From: Streptomyces sp. STR69 | GTDB lineage: Bacteria; Actinomycetota; Actinomycetes; Streptomycetales; Streptomycetaceae | Direction: 5' to 3' | NCBI RefSeq assembly: GCF_024519455.1 | Contig: NZ_JALJRY010000001.1 | Location: 136,972-200,971, forward strand | DNA length: 64,000 nt | Shown here: in pieces, positions 56,879 to 64,000 of the stretch | Position numbering within the stretch: the first letter of the stretch is position 1 | How the letters are laid out: each line of letters opens with the position of its first letter | Translations under genes and position numbers: made by a program | Notes under the pieces: generated by a model | What the model was told of the DNA's origin: nothing | Database searches by the model: none | What the model saw: only the letters and a program-made list of their open reading frames with translations

Positions 56879-57822
56879 GCCGCCTCCATCCAGATGTCGG
56901 CGAGGGACTCCTCCAGGTTGATCCGGGGCCGCCAGCCGAGCCGGTCGCGCGCGGTGCGCACATCGGCCTGCTGCCAGCTGCCGCAGCCGTCCGGGTACGG
57001 GTACGCGACCGGCGCGTGGTCGGGGTCGGTGCGGGGGTGGCCGATGGCGCCCCGCAGTGGTCCGGGCGGACCGTCGAGTTCGTGCAGCGCTCCGCCGTAT
57101 CCGGCGACGCGGGCGAGGACGGAGGCGGCGTCGCGCAGTCGGACCGCGCGGCCCGAGCCGATGTTGATGACGCCCTGCGCGGCGGAGAGCGAGGCGGCGT
57201 GGACGGCACGGGCCACGTCCCGTACGTCGACGAAGTCGCGTTGCGCGCCGAGACCGCCGAGTTTGAGTTCGCCGTCGCCGGACTGCATGGCCCGGCGCAT
57301 GGCCTCGGCGAGCCGGCCGAGCGGGGAGCCGGCGGGGGTCCCCGGTCCGGCGGGCGAGAAGACGCGCAGGACGACGGCGTCGAGACCGGAGCCCAGGACC
57401 AGTTCGGTGGCGGCGAGTTTGCTGACGCCGTACGGGCCGCCGGGGCGGGGGACGGCGTCCTCGGCCGTGGAGGAACCGGGCTGGCTGGGGCCGTACTCGG
57501 CGCCGCAGCCGATCTGCACGAGCCTGGCCCCGCAGCCGCTGCGGCGCAGGGCCTCGCAGACGGTGGCGACGGCGACGGTGTTGTGGCGGGTGAGTTCGCG
57601 GGCGCCGCCTCTGGTGGCACCGGCGCAGTTGACGACGACTCCGGGGTGGACGGCGTCCAGGAAGCGGGTGAGTGCTCCAGGGCTGCCGGACGCGAGGTCG
57701 AAGCGGACGTCGGCGTCGTCGCCGCGGCCGAGCGCGGTGAGCTGGACGGCCGGGTCGGCGAGCAGGCGGTCGGCGACGAACCGGCCGAGATAGCCGTTGG
57801 CTCCGATCAGCAGGACCCTCAT
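56866..57822 (-). CDS. NDP-sugar epimerase/dehydratase (extended SDR)
   Basis: A 318-aa enzyme of the GalE/RmlD-like SDRs. NAD site MRVLLIGANGYLGRFVADRLL (GANGYLG at 7-13); RFDLASGSP region; the catalytic YxxxK is YGVSK with the Ser in QIGCGAEYG upstream; then DFVDVRDVARAVHAA. It probably converts one NDP-sugar (for example UDP-GlcNAc/GalNAc or a deoxyhexose) to another for the glycosyltransferase of the same cluster. Overlaps the spherulin gene by 13 nt, 144 nt downstream of the membrane protein gene. Exact substrate not readable. Confidence 0.88.
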   Translation of the reverse strand: MRVLLIGANGYLGRFVADRLLADPAVQLTALGRGDDADVRFDLASGSPGALTRFLDAVHPGVVVNCAGATRGGARELTRHNTVAVATVCEALRRSGCGARLVQIGCGAEYGPSQPGSSTAEDAVPRPGGPYGVSKLAATELVLGSGLDAVVLRVFSPAGPGTPAGSPLGRLAEAMRRAMQSGDGELKLGGLGAQRDFVDVRDVARAVHAASLSAAQGVINIGSGRAVRLRDAASVLARVAGYGGALHELDGPPGPLRGAIGHPRTDPDHAPVAYPYPDGCGSWQQADVRTARDRLGWRPRINLEESLADIWMEAACRI

Positions 57823-57966
57823 CGGACGGCTCCCGTGGCCGACTCTCCGGATCGGGAGGTGATCATCTGGTGTTCTCCTTCACAAGGTGATGCGTTTGCC
57901 TCCGGCGGTGGGGCCGGGCGCCTGCGGCCGGGTGACGGGGCCGGTTGATTCGAGGTCATGGCGGCG

Positions 57967-59286
57967 TCACCTCGGCTCGTCCGCCGGCGCGTGCGCGGAG
58001 GCTCTGGTCAGCGTGCGGGTGGTGTGGAACAGGAGGGTCAGGGCGGCTGCTCCGCAGGCCAGGGCGGGGATGCTGCCCGGCCCCCAGGAGCCGATGAGGG
58101 TTTCGACGGGGGCGGCGAGGAAGCCGCAGCCGGGGAGTCGGCCGATGAGGTCCAGGGCCAGGGCCGTGGCCTCCGTCGCGGCTGCCGCGCCCAGGGCGAG
58201 GACCGGGGCACGGGTGAAGCCGTGCACGAAGAGGAGGCGGGCGAGCAGCAGGAGCGCGCCCAGGGTGACGGCCTGGGCGTACCCGGCGGGCTCGCCCAGG
58301 GCCGCGCCGCAGAGAGCGAGGAGGGCGGAGAGGGCACACAGGAAGAGGGCGAACGTGCCGAGCAGCAACGGTTGCACGGAGTCGGCGAAGTCCTCCAGTC
58401 CGCGGCTGGTGGCGAGTTTGCGCCGGGCGCGTACGGCGAAGTGGTGGGCGCACCAGGCCGCGGGAACGCAGGCCACGGTGAGTGCCAGGACGGGTGCGGT
58501 GGCCGTGGGCCAAGATCCGCCCGCGGTGCCGGTCGGCAGGACGTCGGGGCCGCCGTCGGCCGCGGCGCGGAGCAGACCGTCGCCGAGGAGGGCGTAGGCG
58601 AGCAGCCAGTACGTCCACAGGCGTGTGCCCGGCGGGGTGCGCCACACGGGGGTACCGGGCGGGGTACTCAGTGGGCCGCGCCGAAGCGCCATGCGCACGC
58701 CGAACGCCACGGCGAGGACACCGGCGACGGCCACCGCGAGCCGTACCCGACCGTCCGTGAGCCGCACGCCGGTCGCGGCCGCGGCGCAGAGGACTCCGGG
58801 GAGGAGGGCGAGTACGGCCCAGGCGGCGCGGGGCGTGGGCGCGGTGACGACGTCGGTGTCGTTGTGCGGGGCCGATGTGTCGGCGCGGGGCACGCGCGCG
58901 TACATCTCCTCGGCGAGCGAGAAGACGTCGCGGTGCCGGAAGCGGGTGGCGGTCCGGTCGGTGACACCGTGCGCCTCAAGGCCGGCCGCGATCTCCAACG
59001 GGTCGACGGCCCGCTCGCACAGTTCGCGATGCCGGTGCATCAACGCCTTCACGGGGTCGGCGGCACCGCGCCGGGCGGGGGCGGGCTTGAGGTCGGTTGA
59101 ATGAGGGGGCTGGACGGATGCCGGGCGGGCGGACGGCGGATCGGTGGCGTCGTCGGCCCGCGCGTTCTCCGTGTCCGACTCCGTCTCCGGCTCCCCGTGT
59201 CCTCCGAGCCACTCCCCCGACTGTGCGTCCCACGCCTCGGCGCCCGCGGGCGTTCCGGGGCGGTCGAGTTCGCCGAGGCCGCTCAT
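57967..59286 (-). CDS. Polytopic membrane protein of the PelF-like cluster
   Basis: A 439-aa protein. The first 60 residues are disordered and acidic; residues about 80-125 form a conserved soluble helix set (VDPLEIAAGLEAHGVTDRTATRFRHRDVFSLAEEMYARV). About ten hydrophobic helices follow (WAVLALLPGVLCAAAATGV, VLALTVACVPAAWCAHHF, LLLLARLLFVHGF and others). No family I can name. It overlaps the glycosyltransferase gene by 4 nt, so the two should work together, for example as transport or polymerisation partner for the sugar polymer. In Pel systems PelE/PelG take this place, but no sequence claim is made. Confidence 0.82.
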   Translation of the reverse strand: MSGLGELDRPGTPAGAEAWDAQSGEWLGGHGEPETESDTENARADDATDPPSARPASVQPPHSTDLKPAPARRGAADPVKALMHRHRELCERAVDPLEIAAGLEAHGVTDRTATRFRHRDVFSLAEEMYARVPRADTSAPHNDTDVVTAPTPRAAWAVLALLPGVLCAAAATGVRLTDGRVRLAVAVAGVLAVAFGVRMALRRGPLSTPPGTPVWRTPPGTRLWTYWLLAYALLGDGLLRAAADGGPDVLPTGTAGGSWPTATAPVLALTVACVPAAWCAHHFAVRARRKLATSRGLEDFADSVQPLLLGTFALFLCALSALLALCGAALGEPAGYAQAVTLGALLLLARLLFVHGFTRAPVLALGAAAATEATALALDLIGRLPGCGFLAAPVETLIGSWGPGSIPALACGAAALTLLFHTTRTLTRASAHAPADEPR

Positions 59287-61199
59287 CGGGCCGCCTCCGT
59301 CGTCGGCAACGGAGTGGTGGCGCGTACCGGTGCTCCCGCCGCCCAGCGTGGGCCGCCGCGAGCCACGACACGGGCTGCTGCGGGGACAGCCGCCGGGCCC
59401 GCCGCGAAGCCCGTTGCCGGGCCTGCCGTGGAACCTGTCGCCGGGCCCGTCGTGGGGCCGGTCCAGCGACCGGGGATGTGGGACTCCGCGGGGGCGGCGA
59501 ACGGGAGAGGTTCGCCGGTGTCGTCGAGGACGACGCGGTGGACCGGGGAGTGCGAAACCACCTCCAGGTAAATGCCGTGAAATGCCGCGATGTTCTGCTC
59601 GACGGTGAACAGTTCGAGGGCGCGGGCGCGGGCGGCGGCGCCCAGGCGCTCACGGCGCTCGGGGTCGCGCAACAGGGTCACGCAGGCCTCGGCGAGCGCC
59701 CGTGGATTGCGCGGGGGCACGACGAGTCCCGTGCCGCCGATGACCTCGACCACCGCACCGACATCCGTGGACACGGTCGCCCGGCCGCAGAACATGGCTT
59801 CGACCAGGCCGATCGGGAAGCCTTCGACGACGCTCGACAGGACGATCACCGTGCCGGACGCGTACGCCTCGGGGAGCGTGGGGGCCTCCGGGCCGCCGAC
59901 CTCCTCGAAGGACACCGGGTTGTCGCCGACCGCGTGCACACCCTCGGCCTCGTCGGGGAAGAGCTGTGCGGCCAGCGCCCGGCAGTGGCCCAGGTAGGCC
60001 GCGCCCTCGGCGCCGGCGGGTGCGCCGACGATCCGCAGCCGCGCCTTGGGCTCCTCCTTGCGGATCTCCGCGAAGGCGTGGAGCAGGGAGATCAGGTCCT
60101 TGGCGGGTTCGATACGGCCGACCCACACCAGCGTGTCCGGGTCGGCGCGGTCGGGCGCCTCGCCCACCTCCGCGAAACGGGACGCCTCCATGCCGGGGTG
60201 GACCGTGCGCAGCTTCGTACGGTCGGCGCCGCAGCGTTCCTGCCAGCGGCGGGTGTGGGTGTTGCCGGGGGTGAGCGCGGCCCGCCGGTACACCTCGGCG
60301 GCCAGCCTGCCGTGGAAGGCGGCGAACAGGGCGCGTACGGCGGGCGGGGCGTCCGCGGAGGCCAGGTAGTGCGTGCGCAGCTGGACGCCGTACTCGGTCA
60401 CCAGCAGTGGTACGCCGGCGAAGTGGTGGGCCAGCAGTCCGGGCAGGGCCGCGGTGCCGCCGGCCGTCGCGTGGCAGAGGTCCACGGAGCCGAGGGCGTC
60501 GTCCTCGTACCAGTCGAGCGAGAGGGGGCGCAGGGCGCGTTCGACGTGCGCGGCGACGGTGAGGAGATCGGGTACGCGCGCTTCGCGTGCCGTGCGGAGT
60601 GCGCCGGGCGCACGACAGGCGCGTTCGAGAGCGCGCACGGCGCTCTCGGAGCGCAGCGCGGCCACGAGTCCGCCCTCGTCGCGGGCGAGTTCCGCGAGCC
60701 CGTACAACGCGTTGGCGAAACGGTCCGCCACAACGGCGGAAGCCTCCCCGGAGGGCGCGCAGGGCCCTCCGGCAGCAGCCTCCGAGAACTCCGCAGGCCG
60801 CACGGAGCCGACAGACGCCGACCCAACCGACTCGGACACGGCCGACGCCGACCCGATCGGCCCCGGAGTCGGCGCGCCCGACATGGTCGGCACGTGCACC
60901 GGCGCATCCCCCGCGCACAGCACCGCCGCCAGCTCCTCGTAGTGCTCGCGGAACCGCCGGCGTGCGCGGCGGCCGAGCGCCGGTCCGTCGTCCTCGGTGC
61001 TCCACAGCGGCGCGGTACGTACTCGCTGGACCTGGGGCGGCAGTTCGAGCCAACCCTCGTCCTCCTGGCGTTCGCTGCGGCTGAGCGCGTAGACGTCGAA
61101 CTCGTGCTGCCCGAGCCCGCGCACGAGCCGGTCGCACCAGAGTCTGGCGTCACCGCTCACATATGGATAGCCACCCTCCGTAACCAGTCCTATGCGCAC
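59283..61199 (-). CDS. PelF-like GT4 glycosyltransferase (DUF3492 N-terminus)
   Basis: A 638-aa protein from GTG at 61199 (GGGGGT upstream). The N-terminus RIGLVTEGGYPYVSGDARLWCDRLVRGLGQHEF and the LLVTEYGVQLRTHYLA motif match the DUF3492 domain of PelF proteins, the cytoplasmic glycosyltransferase of Pel polysaccharide synthesis. The C-terminal half has GT4 features: VHPGMEASRF, LVWVGRIEPAKDLISLLHAF and PEAYASGTVIVLSSVVEGFPIGLVEAMFCGRATVSTDVGAV. A Ser/Val/Ala low-complexity insert (about residues 165-200) and a Gly/Pro/Thr repeat tail distinguish this copy. Known: PelF uses UDP-GalNAc/GlcNAc donors. Donor here unproven. Confidence 0.88.
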   Translation of the reverse strand: MRIGLVTEGGYPYVSGDARLWCDRLVRGLGQHEFDVYALSRSERQEDEGWLELPPQVQRVRTAPLWSTEDDGPALGRRARRRFREHYEELAAVLCAGDAPVHVPTMSGAPTPGPIGSASAVSESVGSASVGSVRPAEFSEAAAGGPCAPSGEASAVVADRFANALYGLAELARDEGGLVAALRSESAVRALERACRAPGALRTAREARVPDLLTVAAHVERALRPLSLDWYEDDALGSVDLCHATAGGTAALPGLLAHHFAGVPLLVTEYGVQLRTHYLASADAPPAVRALFAAFHGRLAAEVYRRAALTPGNTHTRRWQERCGADRTKLRTVHPGMEASRFAEVGEAPDRADPDTLVWVGRIEPAKDLISLLHAFAEIRKEEPKARLRIVGAPAGAEGAAYLGHCRALAAQLFPDEAEGVHAVGDNPVSFEEVGGPEAPTLPEAYASGTVIVLSSVVEGFPIGLVEAMFCGRATVSTDVGAVVEVIGGTGLVVPPRNPRALAEACVTLLRDPERRERLGAAARARALELFTVEQNIAAFHGIYLEVVSHSPVHRVVLDDTGEPLPFAAPAESHIPGRWTGPTTGPATGSTAGPATGFAAGPAAVPAAARVVARGGPRWAAGAPVRATTPLPTTEAAR

Positions 61200-61383
61200 G
61201 ACCACACCCCCGATCTCCCTTGTGGGGAGCCACCGTTGACCCGGCGGCTCGCAGCGGGACGAACGTATGCGGACATGACGGTGGCGCGACGGACGGTTGT
61301 CCATCGCGCCACCAAAAGGGGTGAACGGTCGTAACTTTCCCGTGCGGTCCGCGTTCGCTCGCGCTAAGGGATCACCCGGGAGC

Positions 61384-61423
61384 GGATCGTTCTACGATCC
61401 ATTCCCAGGTCGTTCTACGATCC
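61384..61423. repeat. Repeated GGATCGTTCTACGATCC inverted/direct repeat
   Basis: GGATCGT-TCT-ACGATCC (61384-61400) is a perfect inverted repeat; a second copy of TCGTTCTACGATCC (61410-61423) ends at the stop codon of the ABC ATPase gene. It could form a short terminator or a protein site. Confidence 0.5.
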
Positions 61424-63049
61424 TCAGGCCGTCGCCAACTCCCGCCTGGCCGCCCTCCGCTGGGCCGCCACGTCCGGATCGAGGGCCGGTACGGCGGCCA
61501 ACAGCTGCTTTGTGTACGGGTCCTGGGGGGAGTCGTAGACCTCGTCGGCGGGGCCTTGTTCAACGATCCTCCCGCGTCGCATCACCGCGACCCGGTCGCT
61601 GACCTGGCGCACGACGGCGAGGTCGTGGGCCACGAACACGAGCGCGAGGCCGAGTTCGCGCTGGAGCTCGCCGAGCAGGGCGACGACCTGGGCCTGAGTG
61701 GTGACGTCGAGCGCCGAGACGGGCTCGTCGCACACGATCACGCGCGGGTCGGCCGCGAGCGCCCGTGCGATGCCGACGCGCTGGCGCTGACCGCCGCTGA
61801 ACTCGTGCGGATAGCGGTCGTAGTGCGCCCCTTCGAGCCCGACGCGCTCCAGGAGTTCGCGTACGCGCCCCCGGATGCGCTCCTCGTCTCGTTCACCACG
61901 CGCGCGTAGCGGGTCGGCTATCGACTCGCCCACGCTGCGGCGGGGGTTGAGGGAGGAGACCGGGTCCTGGAAGACCATCTGGACGTCGGGGCGTACGCCT
62001 CCGCCGGGCTTGATCTCGCCGGCCGTCGGCTTCAGCAGCCCGACCAGCATGCGACCCAGCGTCGTCTTGCCGCTGCCGCTCTCGCCCACGATGCCGAGGG
62101 TCTCGCCCCGGTGGACGGTGAGCGACACGTCGTCCACGGCCGCGAACGCCCGCTTCCCGCGCCCGAATTCGCGCCGCAGGCCCGTGGCCTCCAGGACGAC
62201 CTCCGGGGCCGCAGAAGACGCCTCGGAGAGCGCGCGCCGCGCGTCCACACGTGGGACCGCGCCGAGCAGGTCCCGGGTGTACTGCGCGGTCGGTGCCCCG
62301 AGGACGGCGCCCACCGGGCCGTGTTCGACGGCCCGTCCGTGTCGCATGACCAGGATCTCGTCGACGCTCTCGGCGGCGACACCCACGTCGTGCGTGACCA
62401 GGAGCAGGCCCAGGCCGGTCTCCTCGCGGAGCGTGTGCAGCAGGTCGAGGATCTGGGCCTGGACGGTGACGTCGAGCGCGGTCGTGGGCTCGTCTGCGAT
62501 GAGCAGGTCCGGCTCGCAGGCCAACGCCATGGCGATCAGGGCGCGTTGGCGCATACCGCCGCTGAACTCGTGCGGGCGGGAACGGGACCGTCGTGCCGCG
62601 TCCGGGATGCCCACCCGGTCCAGTACGTCGACGGCACGCGCGCGTGCGGCCCGACGCGACACACGCGCGTGCACGCGATAGACCTCGGCTAGCTGGTCGC
62701 CGATCGCGTAGTACGGGTCCAGGGACGACAGCGGGTCCTGGAAGACCATCGCGGCCCTGCCGCCGCGCAGCCGCCCCAGGTCCGCGTCGGACGCCTCCTG
62801 TACGTCGATGCCGGCCACGCGCACCGAGCCGCCCACGTCGGCTCCCGTACCGCGGTGCAGCCCCAACAGGGCCGAGGCGACCGTGGACTTGCCGGAGCCC
62901 GACTCGCCGACCAGCCCCAGCGCGGCGCCCTTCTCCAGCCGGAAGGACAGCCCGTCGACGGCGCGCAGCGATCCGAACCCGACCGTCAGGTCGGTGACTT
63001 CCACCAGGACGTCCACCGAACCACGCACCGAACCATCCACCGAGCTCAT
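61424..63049 (-). CDS. Fused peptide ABC transporter ATPase (DppD-DppF type)
   Basis: A 541-aa tandem-domain ATPase. Both halves have complete motifs: Walker A VGESGSGKST (domain 1, near 47-56) and VGESGSGKTT (domain 2, near 318), Q-loops FQDPLSSLDP and FQDPVSSLNP, signatures FSGGMRQRALIAMAL and FSGGQRQRVGIARAL, Walker B LIADEPTTALD and IVCDEPVSALD. In most bacteria these are two proteins; the fusion is common in actinobacteria. It supplies both ATPases for an oligopeptide or dipeptide importer. The start overlaps the permease stop (ATGA). Confidence 0.95.
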   Translation of the reverse strand: MSSVDGSVRGSVDVLVEVTDLTVGFGSLRAVDGLSFRLEKGAALGLVGESGSGKSTVASALLGLHRGTGADVGGSVRVAGIDVQEASDADLGRLRGGRAAMVFQDPLSSLDPYYAIGDQLAEVYRVHARVSRRAARARAVDVLDRVGIPDAARRSRSRPHEFSGGMRQRALIAMALACEPDLLIADEPTTALDVTVQAQILDLLHTLREETGLGLLLVTHDVGVAAESVDEILVMRHGRAVEHGPVGAVLGAPTAQYTRDLLGAVPRVDARRALSEASSAAPEVVLEATGLRREFGRGKRAFAAVDDVSLTVHRGETLGIVGESGSGKTTLGRMLVGLLKPTAGEIKPGGGVRPDVQMVFQDPVSSLNPRRSVGESIADPLRARGERDEERIRGRVRELLERVGLEGAHYDRYPHEFSGGQRQRVGIARALAADPRVIVCDEPVSALDVTTQAQVVALLGELQRELGLALVFVAHDLAVVRQVSDRVAVMRRGRIVEQGPADEVYDSPQDPYTKQLLAAVPALDPDVAAQRRAARRELATA

Positions 63050-64000
63050 GCGAGCACCACCCTTCGGTCGGCCACCGCGTACAGCACGTCCGCGACGGCG
63101 TTGGCGATGACCACGAAGAAGCCGACGACCAGGACCATGCCGACGACCACAGGAAGGTCGACGACATTGACGGCATGGACGAGTTCCTGTCCGATGCCGG
63201 GCAGTCCGAAGAGCGTCTCGGTGAGCACCGCGCCGCCGACCGCCGAGCCGACGTTGTTGGCGTTGAGCGCGATGATCGGCGCGAACGCCCCGCGCAGCGC
63301 GTGCCGCCCGATGATCGACCGCTCGCCGACGCCGTACGCGCGGAACGTACGGATGTGGTCCTCGGCGAGGGTCTCCAGCATCGACGCCCGGGTGAGCCGG
63401 GCGAACGCGGCGGCCTCGATGAGGGCCAGCGAGAGCCAGGGCAGCAGCAGGTTCCAGGCCCACTGTTCGGGGTCGTCGGTGAGACTGACGTACTGCGGGA
63501 AGGGCAGCAGTTGGAGCTGCCCGCAGACGACGATCATCAGCACCAGGCCGATCACGAACACCGGGGTCGCGACGCCCGCGAGGGTGATGCCGGTCAGCAG
63601 ACGCTCGGTGAACCGGCCGCGCCGCCACGCGGACAGCACGCCCGTGCCGACCCCGAGGAGCAGCCACAGCACCATCGCGCCGAACACGAGGGACAGGCTG
63701 ACCGGCAGCTTGGCCAGGATCAGCTGGGTGACCTGCTGGTCGCCCTGGTACGACAGCCCGAGGCAGGGCGCCGAGCAGTGCTCCACGGAGGTGCCCGTGG
63801 AGTAGTCCTGGCCGACGAGGATGCCCTGGAGGAAATGCCAGTAGCGGAGGTACAACGGGTCGTCGAGCCTCAACTGCTGGGCCACCTGGTGCACTTGCTC
63901 CGGGGAGCAGCGCGGGCCGCAGGTGATCTGGGCGACGTTCCCGGGGGTGACGAAGAAGACCACGTAGACGATCACCGAGATGGCGAGCAGGGTGATCACT
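63046..64000 (-). CDS. Peptide ABC transporter permease (DppB/OppB type), N-terminus cut
   Basis: At least 317 residues of an inner-membrane permease, running off the window end. After the first helix (LLAISVIVYVVFFVTPGN) comes a large external loop with several Cys residues (AQITCGPRCSP, EHCSAPCLGLSYQ), then five helices and the coupling motif (IRTFRAYGVGERSIIGRHALRGAFAPIIALNANNVGSAVGGAV). The true start is probably beyond 64000 because the usual basic N-terminal lead is missing. It overlaps the ATPase start. The second permease and binding protein should lie beyond the window. Confidence 0.9.
   Translation of the reverse strand, partial: VITLLAISVIVYVVFFVTPGNVAQITCGPRCSPEQVHQVAQQLRLDDPLYLRYWHFLQGILVGQDYSTGTSVEHCSAPCLGLSYQGDQQVTQLILAKLPVSLSLVFGAMVLWLLLGVGTGVLSAWRRGRFTERLLTGITLAGVATPVFVIGLVLMIVVCGQLQLLPFPQYVSLTDDPEQWAWNLLLPWLSLALIEAAAFARLTRASMLETLAEDHIRTFRAYGVGERSIIGRHALRGAFAPIIALNANNVGSAVGGAVLTETLFGLPGIGQELVHAVNVVDLPVVVGMVLVVGFFVVIANAVADVLYAVADRRVVLA

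Overview
The window is high-GC chromosomal DNA from a Streptomyces or a very close relative. The evidence is the codon bias, frequent GTG starts, the rsrA-sigR pair with its two translation starts, a wblC gene with a long attenuated leader, and two dispersed intergenic repeats I recognise from Streptomyces genomes. It reads as a conserved core region: I see no prophage, insertion sequence, CRISPR array or classical secondary-metabolite cluster. From memory, the gene order parallels the Mycobacterium tuberculosis Rv3193c-Rv3228 neighbourhood (UPF0182, PDZ protease, DUF2342, ThiF-like, ABC1 kinase, whiB7, uvrD2, mycoredoxin, nudC, adnAB, alkyltransferase-like, moeZ, sigH/rshA, aroA, rsgA).

Layout. 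1-3.4 kb: the end of a TPR gene and two adjacent membrane-anchored HD-domain genes, one a full HD-GYP and one degenerate. 3.5-6.2 kb: rsrA and sigR with an autoregulated sigma-R promoter, an alpha/beta hydrolase and an SRAP (HMCES-like) DNA-protein crosslink protein. 6.2-12.6 kb: an M50-like membrane protease, aroA, rsgA, an SMR exporter convergent with a TetR gene, hisN, a CBS protein and a Fur-family (CatR-like) regulator. 12.7-15.5 kb: a NitT/TauT-type ABC transporter operon. 15.5-18.1 kb: two identical initiator tRNA genes flanking a Sel1/TPR-repeat gene. 18.1-27.2 kb: UPF0182, PPA1309, PDZ-Lon protease, moaE, an SDR, DUF2342 and a Nudix gene. 27.2-30.4 kb: a three-gene TerD/AIM24 operon. 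30.5-38.2 kb: M48-like protease, ThiF-like plus ABC1 kinase, wblC with leader uORF and terminator, uvrD2 and mycoredoxin. 38.3-48.5 kb: nudC, M20 peptidase, adnB, adnA and an alkyltransferase-like protein. 48.7-56.1 kb: a kinase-like/LPG-synthase membrane protein, two secreted tripeptidyl-aminopeptidase-like lipoproteins and moeZ. 56.1-61.2 kb: a PelF-like glycosyltransferase with a polytopic membrane protein, a nucleotide-sugar epimerase and a spherulin-4-like protein. 61.4-64 kb: a peptide ABC transporter, cut by the window end.

Themes. Thiol-oxidative stress links several loci. Three sites match the sigma-R consensus GGAAT-N18-GTT exactly, upstream of sigR, the mycoredoxin gene and moeZ; a fourth near-match lies upstream of the UPF0182 gene. 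DNA repair is also concentrated here (SRAP, UvrD2, AdnAB, alkyltransferase-like). The two least explained systems are the PelF/epimerase/spherulin-4 cluster, which resembles a reduced Pel or galactosaminogalactan-type polysaccharide locus, and the TerD-AIM24 operon.
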